From Sphingobacteriaceae bacterium (GTDB lineage Bacteria; Bacteroidota; Bacteroidia; B-17B0; Aurantibacillaceae), in contig NVQB01000001.1 of NCBI GenBank assembly GCA_002319075.1, positions 186,001 to 250,000 on the forward strand: a stretch of 64,000 bases of DNA. The letters are read 5' to 3'. The position numbers and the translations under genes are program-made. Of the stretch, positions 35,728 to 43,834 are shown piece by piece. Below the pieces are notes generated by a model. That model was not told the origin of the DNA. It searched no databases and saw only the letters and a program-made list of their open reading frames with translations. Position 1 is the stretch's first letter. Every line of letters begins with the position of its first letter.

Positions 35728-36503
35728 AATGTTTCAAAATGTTTTAAGTGTGATAAAGAACTATGCGCTGTTAAATCAGCCTGAGTCGGCACTACCGAAA
35801 TGTAACCGTTGGCAAGGGCCCATTCATCCGTATCTGTAGATTCCGGTTCAAAATTTACAAATTCTCCTGTAAGCCAGTAATAATTTCTTCCATAAGGATC
35901 TTTGCGTTCTTCAAAACGCTCTACCCAATTGGCTCTTGCCTGACGTACAACCTTTATGCCTTTAAAATCTGCCGCTTTTAACTTTGGAATATTTACATTG
36001 AGACAAACTCCCTTAGGCATTTTATTTTTCAAGGCTTCTTCAATAATGCTGGACACGAATTTTTCAGCTTGTTCGAAATCAGCTTCCATGGCGTAATCGC
36101 AAAGACTAAACCCAATGCTTGGCGTTCCTTCCAAGGCACCTTCAATAGCAGCACTCATGGTACCACTGTAAATAACGTTGATCGAACTATTGCTTCCGTG
36201 ATTTACACCGCTTACTACAAGATCGGGACGTTTTTTTAGAATATGGTTTACAGCCATTTTTACGCAATCCACGGGTGTTCCACTGCAGGCGTATTCTATC
36301 TCAGCATTGTGATAATTTGTTTTTTGAATACGAAGTGTTGCATTTATGGTGATAGCATGCCCCATTCCACTTTGTGGTTTGTCTGGCGCTACCACAATGA
36401 TACGGCCGAATTTAGAAGCAACTTTTGCAAGAAAAGTTATTCCCGGTGCAAAAATGCCGTCATCGTTGGTTACTAATATTACAGGTTGTTCAGAGCTTTC
36501 CAT
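35724..36503 (-). CDS. surE: 5'/3'-nucleotidase SurE
   Basis: A 259-aa phosphatase that removes phosphate from nucleoside monophosphates, linked to stationary-phase survival. Metal-binding motif VTNDDGIFAPGI (Asn13, Asp14, Asp15), APDKPQSGMGHAIT, SGTPVDCV, VSGVNHGSN and YSGTMSAAIEG are all present. Length is normal. It is the first gene of the operon leading to lpxB. It diverges from the zinc protease gene with 188 bases between. Confidence 0.96.
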   Translation of the reverse strand: MESSEQPVILVTNDDGIFAPGITFLAKVASKFGRIIVVAPDKPQSGMGHAITINATLRIQKTNYHNAEIEYACSGTPVDCVKMAVNHILKKRPDLVVSGVNHGSNSSINVIYSGTMSAAIEGALEGTPSIGFSLCDYAMEADFEQAEKFVSSIIEEALKNKMPKGVCLNVNIPKLKAADFKGIKVVRQARANWVERFEERKDPYGRNYYWLTGEFVNFEPESTDTDEWALANGYISVVPTQADLTAHSSLSHLKHFETL

Positions 36504-36691
36504 ATTTTTATTAAAACTAAGGGAAAGATCGCAGAATTAGGGTGAACAGCTGTTAAACTTACTAAAGCTATTTTGTTAATCTCTTTGCACTTTTCTGCGC
36601 CACTTTTTCACTTAAATGCCTTTATCTATGCAATTTTGACAGGGTTGTGAAGTGGCATAACACTTGTTTCCTTATCCCTAAAAAAGACACA

Positions 36692-37393
36692 ATGTTTGAT
36701 ATAGGACTAATAGTAATTGCCGGAATTTTTATGTTGATTGGACTTTTAGTAAGTTCTCAGCTAAAGGCAAGATTTAAAAAATACTCTCAGGAGCGTTTGA
36801 GTTCAGGTTTGAGCGGAAAAGAAATAGCTGAGAAAATGTTACGTGAAAATGGAATTTACGACGTAAGGGTTACCAGTGTGGAGGGGTCATTAACCGACCA
36901 TTATAACCCTGCAAACAAAACAGTGAATTTAAGTCACGAGGTTTACAGTCAGAGAACCGTAGCGGCAGCGGCGATTGCAGCGCACGAATGCGGTCACGCC
37001 GTGCAGCACAGCACCGCATATGCCTGGTTAAAAATGCGAAGTGCGTTAGTGCCAGCTGTGCAAATAGCTAGCCAGGTGATGAGCTTTTTATCTTTTGGGT
37101 TGCTTCTTGTAGGTGTAGGTTTACCGCATTTAGGAAACACGATGCTATTACTTTTTATTGTTTTACAGGCAGCGATCACATTATTCAGTGTGGTGACTTT
37201 ACCTGTTGAAATTGATGCAAGTAGGCGTGCATTAGTATGGCTAAACCATTCTGGAATTACTTACCGCCAGGAACACGAAGACGCTAAAGATGCTTTGAAA
37301 TGGGCTGCCTATACGTATGTAGTGAGCGCTTTAAGCGCGATAGCCACATTGCTTTATTTTATCTGGAGATTCACGGCTAATAACCGCGATTAG
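36692..37393 (+). CDS. Zinc membrane metallopeptidase, YugP-like
   Basis: A 233-aa membrane protein with an N-terminal helix (IGLIVIAGIFMLIGLLV), the zinc motif HECGH (His98, Glu99, His102) inside AAIAAHECGHAVQH, two further helices and a last helix near the C-terminus. This matches the neutral zinc metallopeptidase group typified by B. subtilis YugP, whose substrates are unknown. I start at the ATG 36692; the frame runs on to a GTG at 36647, but the longer N-terminus (MKWHNTCFLIPKK) is not typical and would precede the membrane helix with no purpose I can see. It converges on the 25-bp repeat array. Confidence 0.85.
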   Translation: MFDIGLIVIAGIFMLIGLLVSSQLKARFKKYSQERLSSGLSGKEIAEKMLRENGIYDVRVTSVEGSLTDHYNPANKTVNLSHEVYSQRTVAAAAIAAHECGHAVQHSTAYAWLKMRSALVPAVQIASQVMSFLSFGLLLVGVGLPHLGNTMLLLFIVLQAAITLFSVVTLPVEIDASRRALVWLNHSGITYRQEHEDAKDALKWAAYTYVVSALSAIATLLYFIWRFTANNRD

Positions 37394-37420
37394 AAATTTT
37401 AATAAGATGGCGGGTTGCTT

Positions 37421-37920
37421 TCTCGACTACGCTTGAAATACCATTTCTCGACTACGCTCGAAATGACAAGTCTCGACTACGCTCGAAATGACATTTCTCG
37501 ACTACGCTCGAAATGACAAGTCTCGACTATGCTTGAAATGACAAGTCTCGACTATGCTTGAAATGACAAGTCTCGACTATGCTTGAAATGACAGAGCTCG
37601 GGTACGCTCGAAATGACAAGCCTCGACTACACTCGAAAAGACATTTCTCGACTACGCTCGAAATGACAAGCCTCTACTATGCTTGAAATGACATTTCTCG
37701 ACTACGCTCGAAATACCATTTCTCGACTATGCTTGAAATGACAAGTCTCGACTACGCTCGAAATGACAGAGCTCGGGTACGCTCGAAAAGACAAGCCTCT
37801 ACTACGCTCGAAATGACGGAGCTCGGCTACGCTTGAAATGACAGAGCTCGGGTACGCTCGAAATGACAAGCCTCGGCTATACTCGAAATGACAGAGCTCT
37901 ACTACTATTGAAAGAACACC
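37421..37920. repeat. Twenty tandem 25-bp repeats in exact register
   Basis: Twenty units start every 25 bases from 37421 to 37896 without any insertion or deletion. The shared core is TCGACTACGCTCGAAATGAC, followed by a short variable joint (AAG, ATT, AGA or GGA). Ten units read TACGCTCG and five read TATGCTTG, two C-to-T changes at CpG steps that occur together. The array lies between the convergent ends of the zinc protease gene and fbp, taking up most of a 606-base gene-free stretch. The core is the same family as the 21-bp unit of the 23167 array. Confidence 0.95.
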
Positions 37921-37955
37921 CCTTGAAATATCCTGTCGGGCGAGGTCGAAACATA

Positions 37956-37987
37956 AAAAAACCGGAACATTTCTGTTCCGGTTTTTT
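37956..37987 (-). terminator. Intrinsic terminator of fbp
   Basis: Arms AAAAAACCGGAACA (37956-37969) and the complement (37974-37987) around TTTC, giving a T-run on both strands; it can also end transcripts coming through the repeat array. Confidence 0.92.
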
Positions 37988-37999
37988 GTTTAAGATTAT

Positions 38000-39013
38000 T
38001 TAAACCTTCTCTATGGAATATTTTGTCATAAACTCCATGGCTTTATCCACCATCTCTGAGCTTCCTAAGAATAAAGGCGTACGTTGGTGTAATTCTGTAA
38101 TAGGAATTTCCATGATACGTTTTCCACCAGTAGTGGCTTTGCCTCCAGCTTGTTCAATAATGTAGGCCAAAGGATTACATTCGTAAAGCAAACGTAATTT
38201 CCCATTAGGAGATTTGGTTGTAGTTGGATAAATGTAAACTCCACCGGTAATTAAGTTACGGTGAATATCTGCAACACCCGAACCAATATAACGTGAAGAA
38301 TAGGGACGATTTGTGGCCTTGTCTTCTTCCTGGCAATATTTTAAGTATTTTTTTACACCATCAGGAAAATGCAAATAGTTTCCTTCATTTATAGAATATA
38401 CTTTTCCTTGTTTAGGAGTTTGCATGTTTGGATGCGATAAACAAAACTCTCCAATACTAGGATCGAGTGTAAATCCGTTAACTCCCTTGCCTGTTGTGTA
38501 AACCAGCATACAGCTTGACCCGTAAATAATGTAACCCGCAGCAACCTGTTCGGTGCCACGTTGCATAAAATCTTCAAGAGTACCAGGACCACTTAAACTT
38601 ACCCGGCGGTAAACCGAAAAAATGGTTCCAATAGAAACGTTTACATCTATATTGGAAGAACCATCCAATGGATCCATCGCAACAACATATTTTGCGCTCT
38701 TTGAAATTTCTGAATCAATAGGAATAATATCATCGTTTTCTTCGCTGGCAATTGCACAAACTTCACCTCCGGCTTTAAAAGCGGCGATAAACTGTTCATT
38801 GGCATAAATGTCTAATTTTTTTACGCGTTCGCCCTGAATGTTTGTCTCACCGGTCTCTCCTAAAACATCTACAAGTCCCGCTTTATTTACTTCGCGGTTC
38901 ACGATTTTTGCAGCAATACCCAAATCGCGCAAAAGTCTTGATAATTCTCCTTTTGCATAGGGAAAATCAGCTTGTTTCTCAATAATAAATTGACCTAATG
39001 TTTTAACGTTCAT
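38000..39013 (-). CDS. fbp: Fructose-1,6-bisphosphatase, class I
   Basis: A 337-aa cytoplasmic enzyme hydrolysing fructose 1,6-bisphosphate to fructose 6-phosphate in gluconeogenesis. Class I motifs are present: SEEND (90-94), [12 protein letters not shown] (113-124), [29 protein letters not shown] and [19 protein letters not shown]. Length is normal. A -7 element TAAATTTG is seen upstream (39032-39039) and a strong terminator downstream, so it is a single-gene unit. Confidence 0.97.
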   Translation of the reverse strand: MNVKTLGQFIIEKQADFPYAKGELSRLLRDLGIAAKIVNREVNKAGLVDVLGETGETNIQGERVKKLDIYANEQFIAAFKAGGEVCAIASEENDDIIPIDSEISKSAKYVVAMDPLDGSSNIDVNVSIGTIFSVYRRVSLSGPGTLEDFMQRGTEQVAAGYIIYGSSCMLVYTTGKGVNGFTLDPSIGEFCLSHPNMQTPKQGKVYSINEGNYLHFPDGVKKYLKYCQEEDKATNRPYSSRYIGSGVADIHRNLITGGVYIYPTTTKSPNGKLRLLYECNPLAYIIEQAGGKATTGGKRIMEIPITELHQRTPLFLGSSEMVDKAMEFMTKYSIEKV

Positions 39014-39031
39014 AAATTAAATTTTGGAACC

Positions 39032-39039
39032 CAAATTTA
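39032..39039 (-). promoter_or_regulatory. -7 promoter element of fbp
   Basis: TAAATTTG on the minus strand, 18 bases before the ATG; no clear -33 TTG at 18-21 bp. Confidence 0.5.
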
Positions 39040-39079
39040 GGTAAATTAAACGTAAAGAAAATGATTTTTTTAGGAAATA

Positions 39080-39352
39080 TTAGCTAGCAAAGTCCTCTTT
39101 AAGGAACTCTTTCCAATCACTAAGATTGGCTATTACCTGAATCTGGCGGTATTTGTAGTGGAATTTTTGCTCGTCGGTTTGCGAATTCAAAACGGTAATT
39201 CTGTATTTATCAAAATTAGACAAAGCAGTTTTTTCTTCTCCAGTTAATTTTATACCACTGAATTCCTTGTCGCGCAGATCATTGATGCTAACAACAAGTC
39301 CAGTAGTTTTCTTATTTAAAAGCGCTGATAAAAAATCTGTTTTATAATCCAC
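39080..39352 (-). CDS. Small hypothetical protein, GTG start
   Basis: A 90-aa soluble protein (GTG start read as Met, DYKTDFLSALLNKKTTGLVV) with no signal peptide, membrane segment or recognised motif. Composition and codon use resemble those of the real neighbours, and it fills the space between fbp and the next gene without overlap, so I accept it as a gene with moderate confidence. It could be the first gene of a unit with fbp (66 bases apart), but fbp has its own -7 element. Confidence 0.6.
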   Translation of the reverse strand: MDYKTDFLSALLNKKTTGLVVSINDLRDKEFSGIKLTGEEKTALSNFDKYRITVLNSQTDEQKFHYKYRQIQVIANLSDWKEFLKEDFAS

Positions 39353-39450
39353 AAAGTAAAAATAATCTAAACGCCAGCAAGTATAAAGCTATTTCCATTT
39401 ATTATACTAACATTGCGCTGTTAATTGTCATTTTTTAAGAAATGTAATGC

Positions 39451-40056
39451 ATGCTTCAAAAGTTCCTGCTACTGTTTGTACTTTTTAATTTCACCTTAGG
39501 GGCACAATCTCCTAAAGTCAGTGGACCAGAATTGGGTTGGGCCCTGGCTCACCCTTTTGCAGCTATAAAGATTAAACGGCTGACAAACACATGCAACCAA
39601 CTGAACTCCGTTAGTAAGCCAACACTACAACTGGATAGCTTTAGTAATGGGGGCAAAGCAGATGCCTACCGACATGCATTCTATATGGCTGCATATGCGC
39701 AGAAAATAACGATTCGTAAATTAAGAAAACTTGGCAGAGCTCATGAAAAGGCAAACTACCAGCAATTTCTTAAAGCGAAAAAAGAAGATGGTGAAGTGGC
39801 TGATAGTTTAAGCTGCGTTATGGACCTGGCAAATAATGAATTAGGATTTAAAATTGGATCTGAGCATAAAAAAAACGCTTTAAAGGAATTAAGTCTGATT
39901 ACCATTAAAGAAATTCAAAATGGACAAGCCATTATTATGAAGCGCGATGGGCAGGGAAACTATTTGATGTGTGATGGCAGGAGAATTAACTTGAGTTTGT
40001 ACAGAGGAGTATGGTATGTGCCTAAGTGTTTAGTGAAATCTTCGGATGGAAAGTAG
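39451..40056 (+). CDS. Exported DUF6973-like protein
   Basis: A 201-aa protein with a signal peptide (FLLLFVLFNFTLGAQ). The core GGKADAYRHAFYMAAYAQKI, LGRAHEKAN and VMDLANNELGFKIG matches, from memory, a Bacteroidota domain of unknown function whose pattern is DA(F/Y)RHAYW...AHE...MDLxNNxxG, often listed as DUF6973. Conserved His and Asp/Asn residues suggest a small hydrolase-like or binding fold, but no activity is known to me. It stands alone on the plus strand. Confidence 0.7.
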   Translation: MLQKFLLLFVLFNFTLGAQSPKVSGPELGWALAHPFAAIKIKRLTNTCNQLNSVSKPTLQLDSFSNGGKADAYRHAFYMAAYAQKITIRKLRKLGRAHEKANYQQFLKAKKEDGEVADSLSCVMDLANNELGFKIGSEHKKNALKELSLITIKEIQNGQAIIMKRDGQGNYLMCDGRRINLSLYRGVWYVPKCLVKSSDGK

Positions 40057-40269
40057 CGGCAGGTTTCAACGATTGTTTTTGCTGCCTAAAGAATTAAGAC
40101 TTTATTTGTTTAAAATGAATTGTGAGATGATGTCTAACTACTGATTCTTTCATTGAGACTACTCAATGAAAGATTTTTCCATCCCTGAATTTGAAAAAAT
40201 ACTGCTCAAAATTGTCGGCCGCTGAAATCTGTTTAATCTGTCTGTTTTTTTTCTACACCTTTAGAATAC

Positions 40270-40737
40270 CTAAGACTTTTGCAATTGCATATCGCTCAAC
40301 TTACAGTTAATCCACTCGCCATCAAAATTAGCCTTGTATTTTTTATAGAATTCAATAGCGGGCGTATTCCAATCTAAAACCTGCCACTCCATGCGGCGGA
40401 CTTTTTCTTCTTTAGCAACCTTTACAACTTCATTGAATAATAATTTTCCAAAACCATTCTGACGTTCTTTTTCCGTGACAATGAGATCCTCTAAAAATAA
40501 ACATTTCCCTTTCCATGTTGAATATTTGTAATAGTAGAGTGCCATACCAACGATGACGTTTTCTTTTTCAAGGACAAAAAAATCGAAAAGTTTATTTGGA
40601 CCGAAGCCCCAGTTGCGCATTTCTGTGGATGTAACTTCCACCTCAGCAGGAGCTTTTTCAAACACAGCAAGTTCCTTCACTAAATTTAGCGCTGCCTCTA
40701 AATCTTTTTCTGTTCCTTTTCTTAAAACAACTGACAT
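40270..40737 (-). CDS. GNAT-family N-acetyltransferase
   Basis: A 155-aa acetyl-CoA-dependent acetyltransferase. The fold markers are LRKGTEKDLEAALNLVKELA at the start, VGMALYYYKYSTWKGKCLFLEDLIV, the acetyl-CoA-binding loop RQNGFGKLLFNEV, and DWNTPAIEFYKKYKANF near the end. The pattern resembles spermidine/diamine acetyltransferase-type members, but the substrate is not decided. Third gene of an operon behind the 2Fe-2S ferredoxin and a hypothetical gene, 1 base from the latter. Confidence 0.9.
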   Translation of the reverse strand: MSVVLRKGTEKDLEAALNLVKELAVFEKAPAEVEVTSTEMRNWGFGPNKLFDFFVLEKENVIVGMALYYYKYSTWKGKCLFLEDLIVTEKERQNGFGKLLFNEVVKVAKEEKVRRMEWQVLDWNTPAIEFYKKYKANFDGEWINCKLSDMQLQKS

Positions 40738-40738
40738 A

Positions 40739-41086
40739 TTATGACGAAAATTTTTTTCTTAAAATAACCTTTTGCAAAACCCGTTTGATAATAAGTTCAG
40801 CCAATACTTCTTCAAAATCCATGGTCTTATTTTCCTGTTGATACCTTCGTAGTTGAAAATCACTAATATCTATACGGTAGAGCAATCCGGGAAGAGCAGA
40901 AGCATTTCGTTGAGACAACCTAACTAATTCGTGATGGATTTTCTCTTTCAGACTTTCAAATGCAGGAGGAAGAGTTTCTGCAAAATCTCCGTTCAGACCA
41001 GAGCCTTCAAAATCTTTTTTGAGTTGAACTTTAAACAATTCAAAAAAATCTTCTTTGAGAAGCTGTTTATTTACATCTATTTCCAA
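40739..41086 (-). CDS. Conserved-looking hypothetical protein in the ferredoxin operon
   Basis: A 115-aa soluble, mostly helical protein (KEDFFELFKVQLKKDFEGSG ... ELIIKRVLQKVILRKKFSS) with no recognised motif. It overlaps the ferredoxin gene by 10 bases and lies 1 base from the GNAT gene, so it is certainly part of one transcript. The overlap and normal codon use support it as real. Function unknown. Confidence 0.72.
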   Translation of the reverse strand: MEIDVNKQLLKEDFFELFKVQLKKDFEGSGLNGDFAETLPPAFESLKEKIHHELVRLSQRNASALPGLLYRIDISDFQLRRYQQENKTMDFEEVLAELIIKRVLQKVILRKKFSS

Positions 41087-41391
41087 TCCTTCAACAATAA
41101 ACGCTCTACCGGAATTTTATTCACTATATGTGATTGTATAATTTCTTTCACATCTTCCTTTTTAACACCCACATAGAATGTCCCTTCCGGATAAATGGCC
41201 ACAGTAGGACCAAAATCGCAAATACCAAGGCAGCCGCTTTTATTAGCTCTTGTTTTTAAACCTATGTTGAGATCCTTTAATTGCTTTTTGAATTCGCCTG
41301 CTAACTCCAGACCATGCGCCTCACCACAACTTAATTTCTCACTGCCTGTGCGTTGGTTGTTACAGACAAAAATATGAACATCAAAAATCAT
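41077..41391 (-). CDS. Thioredoxin-like [2Fe-2S] ferredoxin
   Basis: A 104-aa protein of the shethna/NuoE-like thioredoxin-fold [2Fe-2S] type. The four cluster cysteines are Cys10 (VHIFVCNNQR), Cys22 (KLSCGEAHG), Cys54 and Cys58 (KSGCLGICDFGP), followed by VAIYPEGTFYVGVKKEDV. It serves as a small electron carrier; the partner is unknown. It is the first gene of a three-gene operon (ferredoxin, hypothetical, GNAT) and divergent from the TIGR01777 epimerase gene. Confidence 0.92.
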   Translation of the reverse strand: MIFDVHIFVCNNQRTGSEKLSCGEAHGLELAGEFKKQLKDLNIGLKTRANKSGCLGICDFGPTVAIYPEGTFYVGVKKEDVKEIIQSHIVNKIPVERLLLKDWK

Positions 41392-41427
41392 AAACTTTTT
41401 GTAATTTAAACTGTTAGTAAAAATACT

Positions 41428-42357
41428 ATGGCAAAGATATTAATTACCGGCGGAAGTGGTTTGGTTGGAAAAGCTATTTCTGATTTATTACTAACTCAGG
41501 GGCACGAGGTTCGCTGGTTAAGTCGCGAAGCGTCACAAAGTCCTTCAGGATCAGGAAAAATTGTAAGTTTTAAATGGGATATCAAAACCGCTTACATCGA
41601 TGAAAAAGCGATGGAGGGTTTAGACCATATCATTCATTTGTCAGGTGCTGGTATTATTGACAAACGCTGGACCGAAGCTTACAAGAGAGAACTCGTTGAC
41701 TCACGGGTAAAGAGCACCGAGCTCCTATTTAAAACCATTTCTAAACGGGCACCTAAATTAAAATCCTTTATAGGAGCAAGCGCTGTGGGGTATTACGGCA
41801 GTGATGTAACAGATCATGTATTTACTGAAACAGATGAAGCGGTTCTTGATAACTCCCGGCATGATTTTCTAGCCGAAGTTTGCATTGCCTGGGAGAACAG
41901 TTATAAACCCATCGCTCAAACTGGCCTGCGCACAGCAATTATCCGTACAGGAATTGTTTTGAGTAAAGAAGGAGGCGCTTATGCGAAAATGGTTACACCC
42001 TTTAAGTTTGGTTTGGGTGCAGCGATCGCAAGCGGCAAACAGTACTTTCCCTGGATTCACATAAAAGATCTGGCACAAATTTATGTCTATGCTTTGTTTC
42101 AGGATAACGTTAGCGGCGCCTACAATGCAGTAAGTTCTGTGTCTATAAACAATGACAATTTTTCCAGAGCATTAGCAAAAAGTTTAAACAAAGCTTTTTT
42201 TCTCCCGAATGTTCCGGAGTTCGCTCTAAAACTGGCACTTGGAGAGCGCGCTGTGACTATAACGCGGGGTGTGCAAATTTCAAATGAAAAAATCAAAGCG
42301 GCGGGCTATAATTTTGCGTTTGATGATCTTGAAGAAGCTTTAAGGAGTTTAAACTAA
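41428..42357 (+). CDS. TIGR01777-family epimerase (SDR superfamily)
   Basis: A 309-aa NAD(P)-binding protein with Rossmann motif GGSGLVG (8-14), DHIIHLSGAGIIDKRWTEAYKRE, GASAVGYYGSD and the C-terminal extension GERAVTITRGVQISNEKIKAAG typical of this family (E. coli YfcH, human SDR39U1). The catalytic activity of the family has not been settled. It converges with birA, 2 bases separating the two stops. Confidence 0.92.
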   Translation: MAKILITGGSGLVGKAISDLLLTQGHEVRWLSREASQSPSGSGKIVSFKWDIKTAYIDEKAMEGLDHIIHLSGAGIIDKRWTEAYKRELVDSRVKSTELLFKTISKRAPKLKSFIGASAVGYYGSDVTDHVFTETDEAVLDNSRHDFLAEVCIAWENSYKPIAQTGLRTAIIRTGIVLSKEGGAYAKMVTPFKFGLGAAIASGKQYFPWIHIKDLAQIYVYALFQDNVSGAYNAVSSVSINNDNFSRALAKSLNKAFFLPNVPEFALKLALGERAVTITRGVQISNEKIKAAGYNFAFDDLEEALRSLN

Positions 42358-42359
42358 GA

Positions 42360-43118
42360 TCAGTAGATCCATTTAATATCCTTAACATCCATTTCTCTTT
42401 CTCCACCAGCTGAATCTTGCAACACCAGCAGACCGCTCTCACCTACTCCTTTCACACAAAAACTTTCCGTCTTTCCATTCAACTCAAAGTCGCGGAATGT
42501 ATTTAAGCCGAAAAGATTTTTCAGGTAAGACGAGGTAATGTTTTCTTTTTTTGAATTTAACAATGCCAGGTAGTGTTTCTCCAGCTGCTGGCAAAGTATC
42601 TCCAAAACATACTGGATAGAATAAGTTCTTCCGGTAATACTTTTAAGAGACGCGGCTTTTAAATTTTCTCCAAAAAATTCCTGGTTTACGTTTATTCCAA
42701 TACCCGCTACACACCAACTTATTTGTCCATTGTGAATGGTATTTTCAATTAAGATTCCCGCAATTTTTTTCTGATTTACCAATATGTCATTTGGCCATTT
42801 TATTTTAATGTCAATTTGGCTACTATCCAATATTTGCGCCATTGCGTCATAACAAGCTAAAGCGGCAACCTGGTATAAAAAAAATTGATTTTTAAGTTCC
42901 AGAAAAGTAGGACGTAAAATAAACGAAGCCGTCATATTCCGCTCTGGCTCTGCGGTCCAGAGTGAGCCACGCTGACCCTTACCATGCGTTTGATTTAGAG
43001 CATGCACCACTGTGCCCTCAGGAAGGTTAACGTTCTTTAACAAGTCTATGGCATAAGAATTGGTACTCTCTATCTCAGGTAAAAAAATGATGTTTTTCCC
43101 AATAAATAATGTTTCCAT
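42360..43118 (-). CDS. birA: Biotin-[acetyl-CoA-carboxylase] ligase
   Basis: A 252-aa enzyme that activates biotin with ATP and attaches it to biotin-carrier proteins. Visible are ESTNSYA, HALNQTHGKGQRGSLWTAEPERNMT (read here as HGKGQRG for the biotinyl-AMP loop), IKWPNDILVNQKKIAGILIE, and GIGINVNQE. There is no N-terminal winged helix, so it is a short, non-repressor BirA as usual in Bacteroidota. Divergent from rsfS-ftsH. Confidence 0.95.
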   Translation of the reverse strand: METLFIGKNIIFLPEIESTNSYAIDLLKNVNLPEGTVVHALNQTHGKGQRGSLWTAEPERNMTASFILRPTFLELKNQFFLYQVAALACYDAMAQILDSSQIDIKIKWPNDILVNQKKIAGILIENTIHNGQISWCVAGIGINVNQEFFGENLKAASLKSITGRTYSIQYVLEILCQQLEKHYLALLNSKKENITSSYLKNLFGLNTFRDFELNGKTESFCVKGVGESGLLVLQDSAGGEREMDVKDIKWIY

Positions 43119-43131
43119 TACGCCAAATAAG

Positions 43132-43139
43132 TTAAATTT
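43132..43139 (+). promoter_or_regulatory. Possible -7 promoter element of rsfS-ftsH
   Basis: TAAATTTG on the plus strand, 57 bases before the rsfS ATG. No good -33 TTG at the usual spacing. Confidence 0.4.
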
Positions 43140-43196
43140 GTTGTTTAGTGTAAACCTAAGAAAATTAATTAAAAGCTAAGCAAAATAAATATCTTC

Positions 43197-43814
43197 ATGG
43201 CCAAAAAACCAGTAACAAAAATCGCTGCAAAAAAAACTTCAAAATCACCAGCAAAAAAAACAACTGCTAAAAGTTCAGGTTCTTCAAAAAAAGTTCTGGT
43301 AAAAAAATCAGTAGGAGGAGCAGGCGCTAAAAAATCCGCAGTAAAGGTAAAAAAGCCATTAACAGATAAAGAACGTGAATTGCGCGAAGCAAACGTTATA
43401 GCGAATTCTGAGAACAAGAAAAAACCTTCAACTACAAAAAGGCCAAAAAAAACCAGCACCGCTAAACAAACCACAGGTTTGCTTGATTCGATTGTAGAAG
43501 GGATGCAGGAGCGCAAAGCTAAAAACATTCAGATTTTAAACCTGCAAGGTCTCGAAAACCGTGTAACAGATTATTTCGTTATATGCGATGCCGAGAGTAA
43601 TACACACGTTAACTCTATTGCCGACAGCGTAGAGGAAACGGTTGAAAAAATGACCAGTGAAAGACCGTACCACTCCGAAGGCCAGCAAAATGGCGAATGG
43701 ATTCTGATCGATTACATCAACATTGTAGTACACGTTTTTTTACGTGAAGCAAGAGAGCATTACAATATTGAAGGTTTGTGGGGTGATGCGGAAATTACAG
43801 AGGTTAAAGATTAA
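43197..43814 (+). CDS. rsfS: Ribosome silencing factor RsfS with Lys-rich N-terminal extension
   Basis: A 205-aa protein. Residues about 94-205 are the RsfS domain (LLDSIVEGMQERKAKNIQIL, VTDYFVICDAESNTHVNSIAD, GEWILIDYINIVVHVFLREA), which binds ribosomal protein L14 and blocks subunit joining in starvation. Residues 1-91 are an added basic, low-complexity tail (26 Lys in 91; repeated KKTS, AKK and KKP) like histone-H1-type tails, with a more mixed piece at 55-72 (LTDKERELREANVIANSE). The tail starts at the only sensible ATG and ftsH follows 20 bases downstream. The rsfS-ftsH pair is standard in Bacteroidota. Confidence 0.93.
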   Translation: MAKKPVTKIAAKKTSKSPAKKTTAKSSGSSKKVLVKKSVGGAGAKKSAVKVKKPLTDKERELREANVIANSENKKKPSTTKRPKKTSTAKQTTGLLDSIVEGMQERKAKNIQILNLQGLENRVTDYFVICDAESNTHVNSIADSVEETVEKMTSERPYHSEGQQNGEWILIDYINIVVHVFLREAREHYNIEGLWGDAEITEVKD

Positions 43815-43834
43815 TCTAAATTAGAACTTACAAA

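Noticed and set aside
23167-37920. CRISPR arrays at 23.2 kb or 37.4 kb
   Set aside because: The units are directly tandem or composite with no unique spacers, and no cas gene is present.
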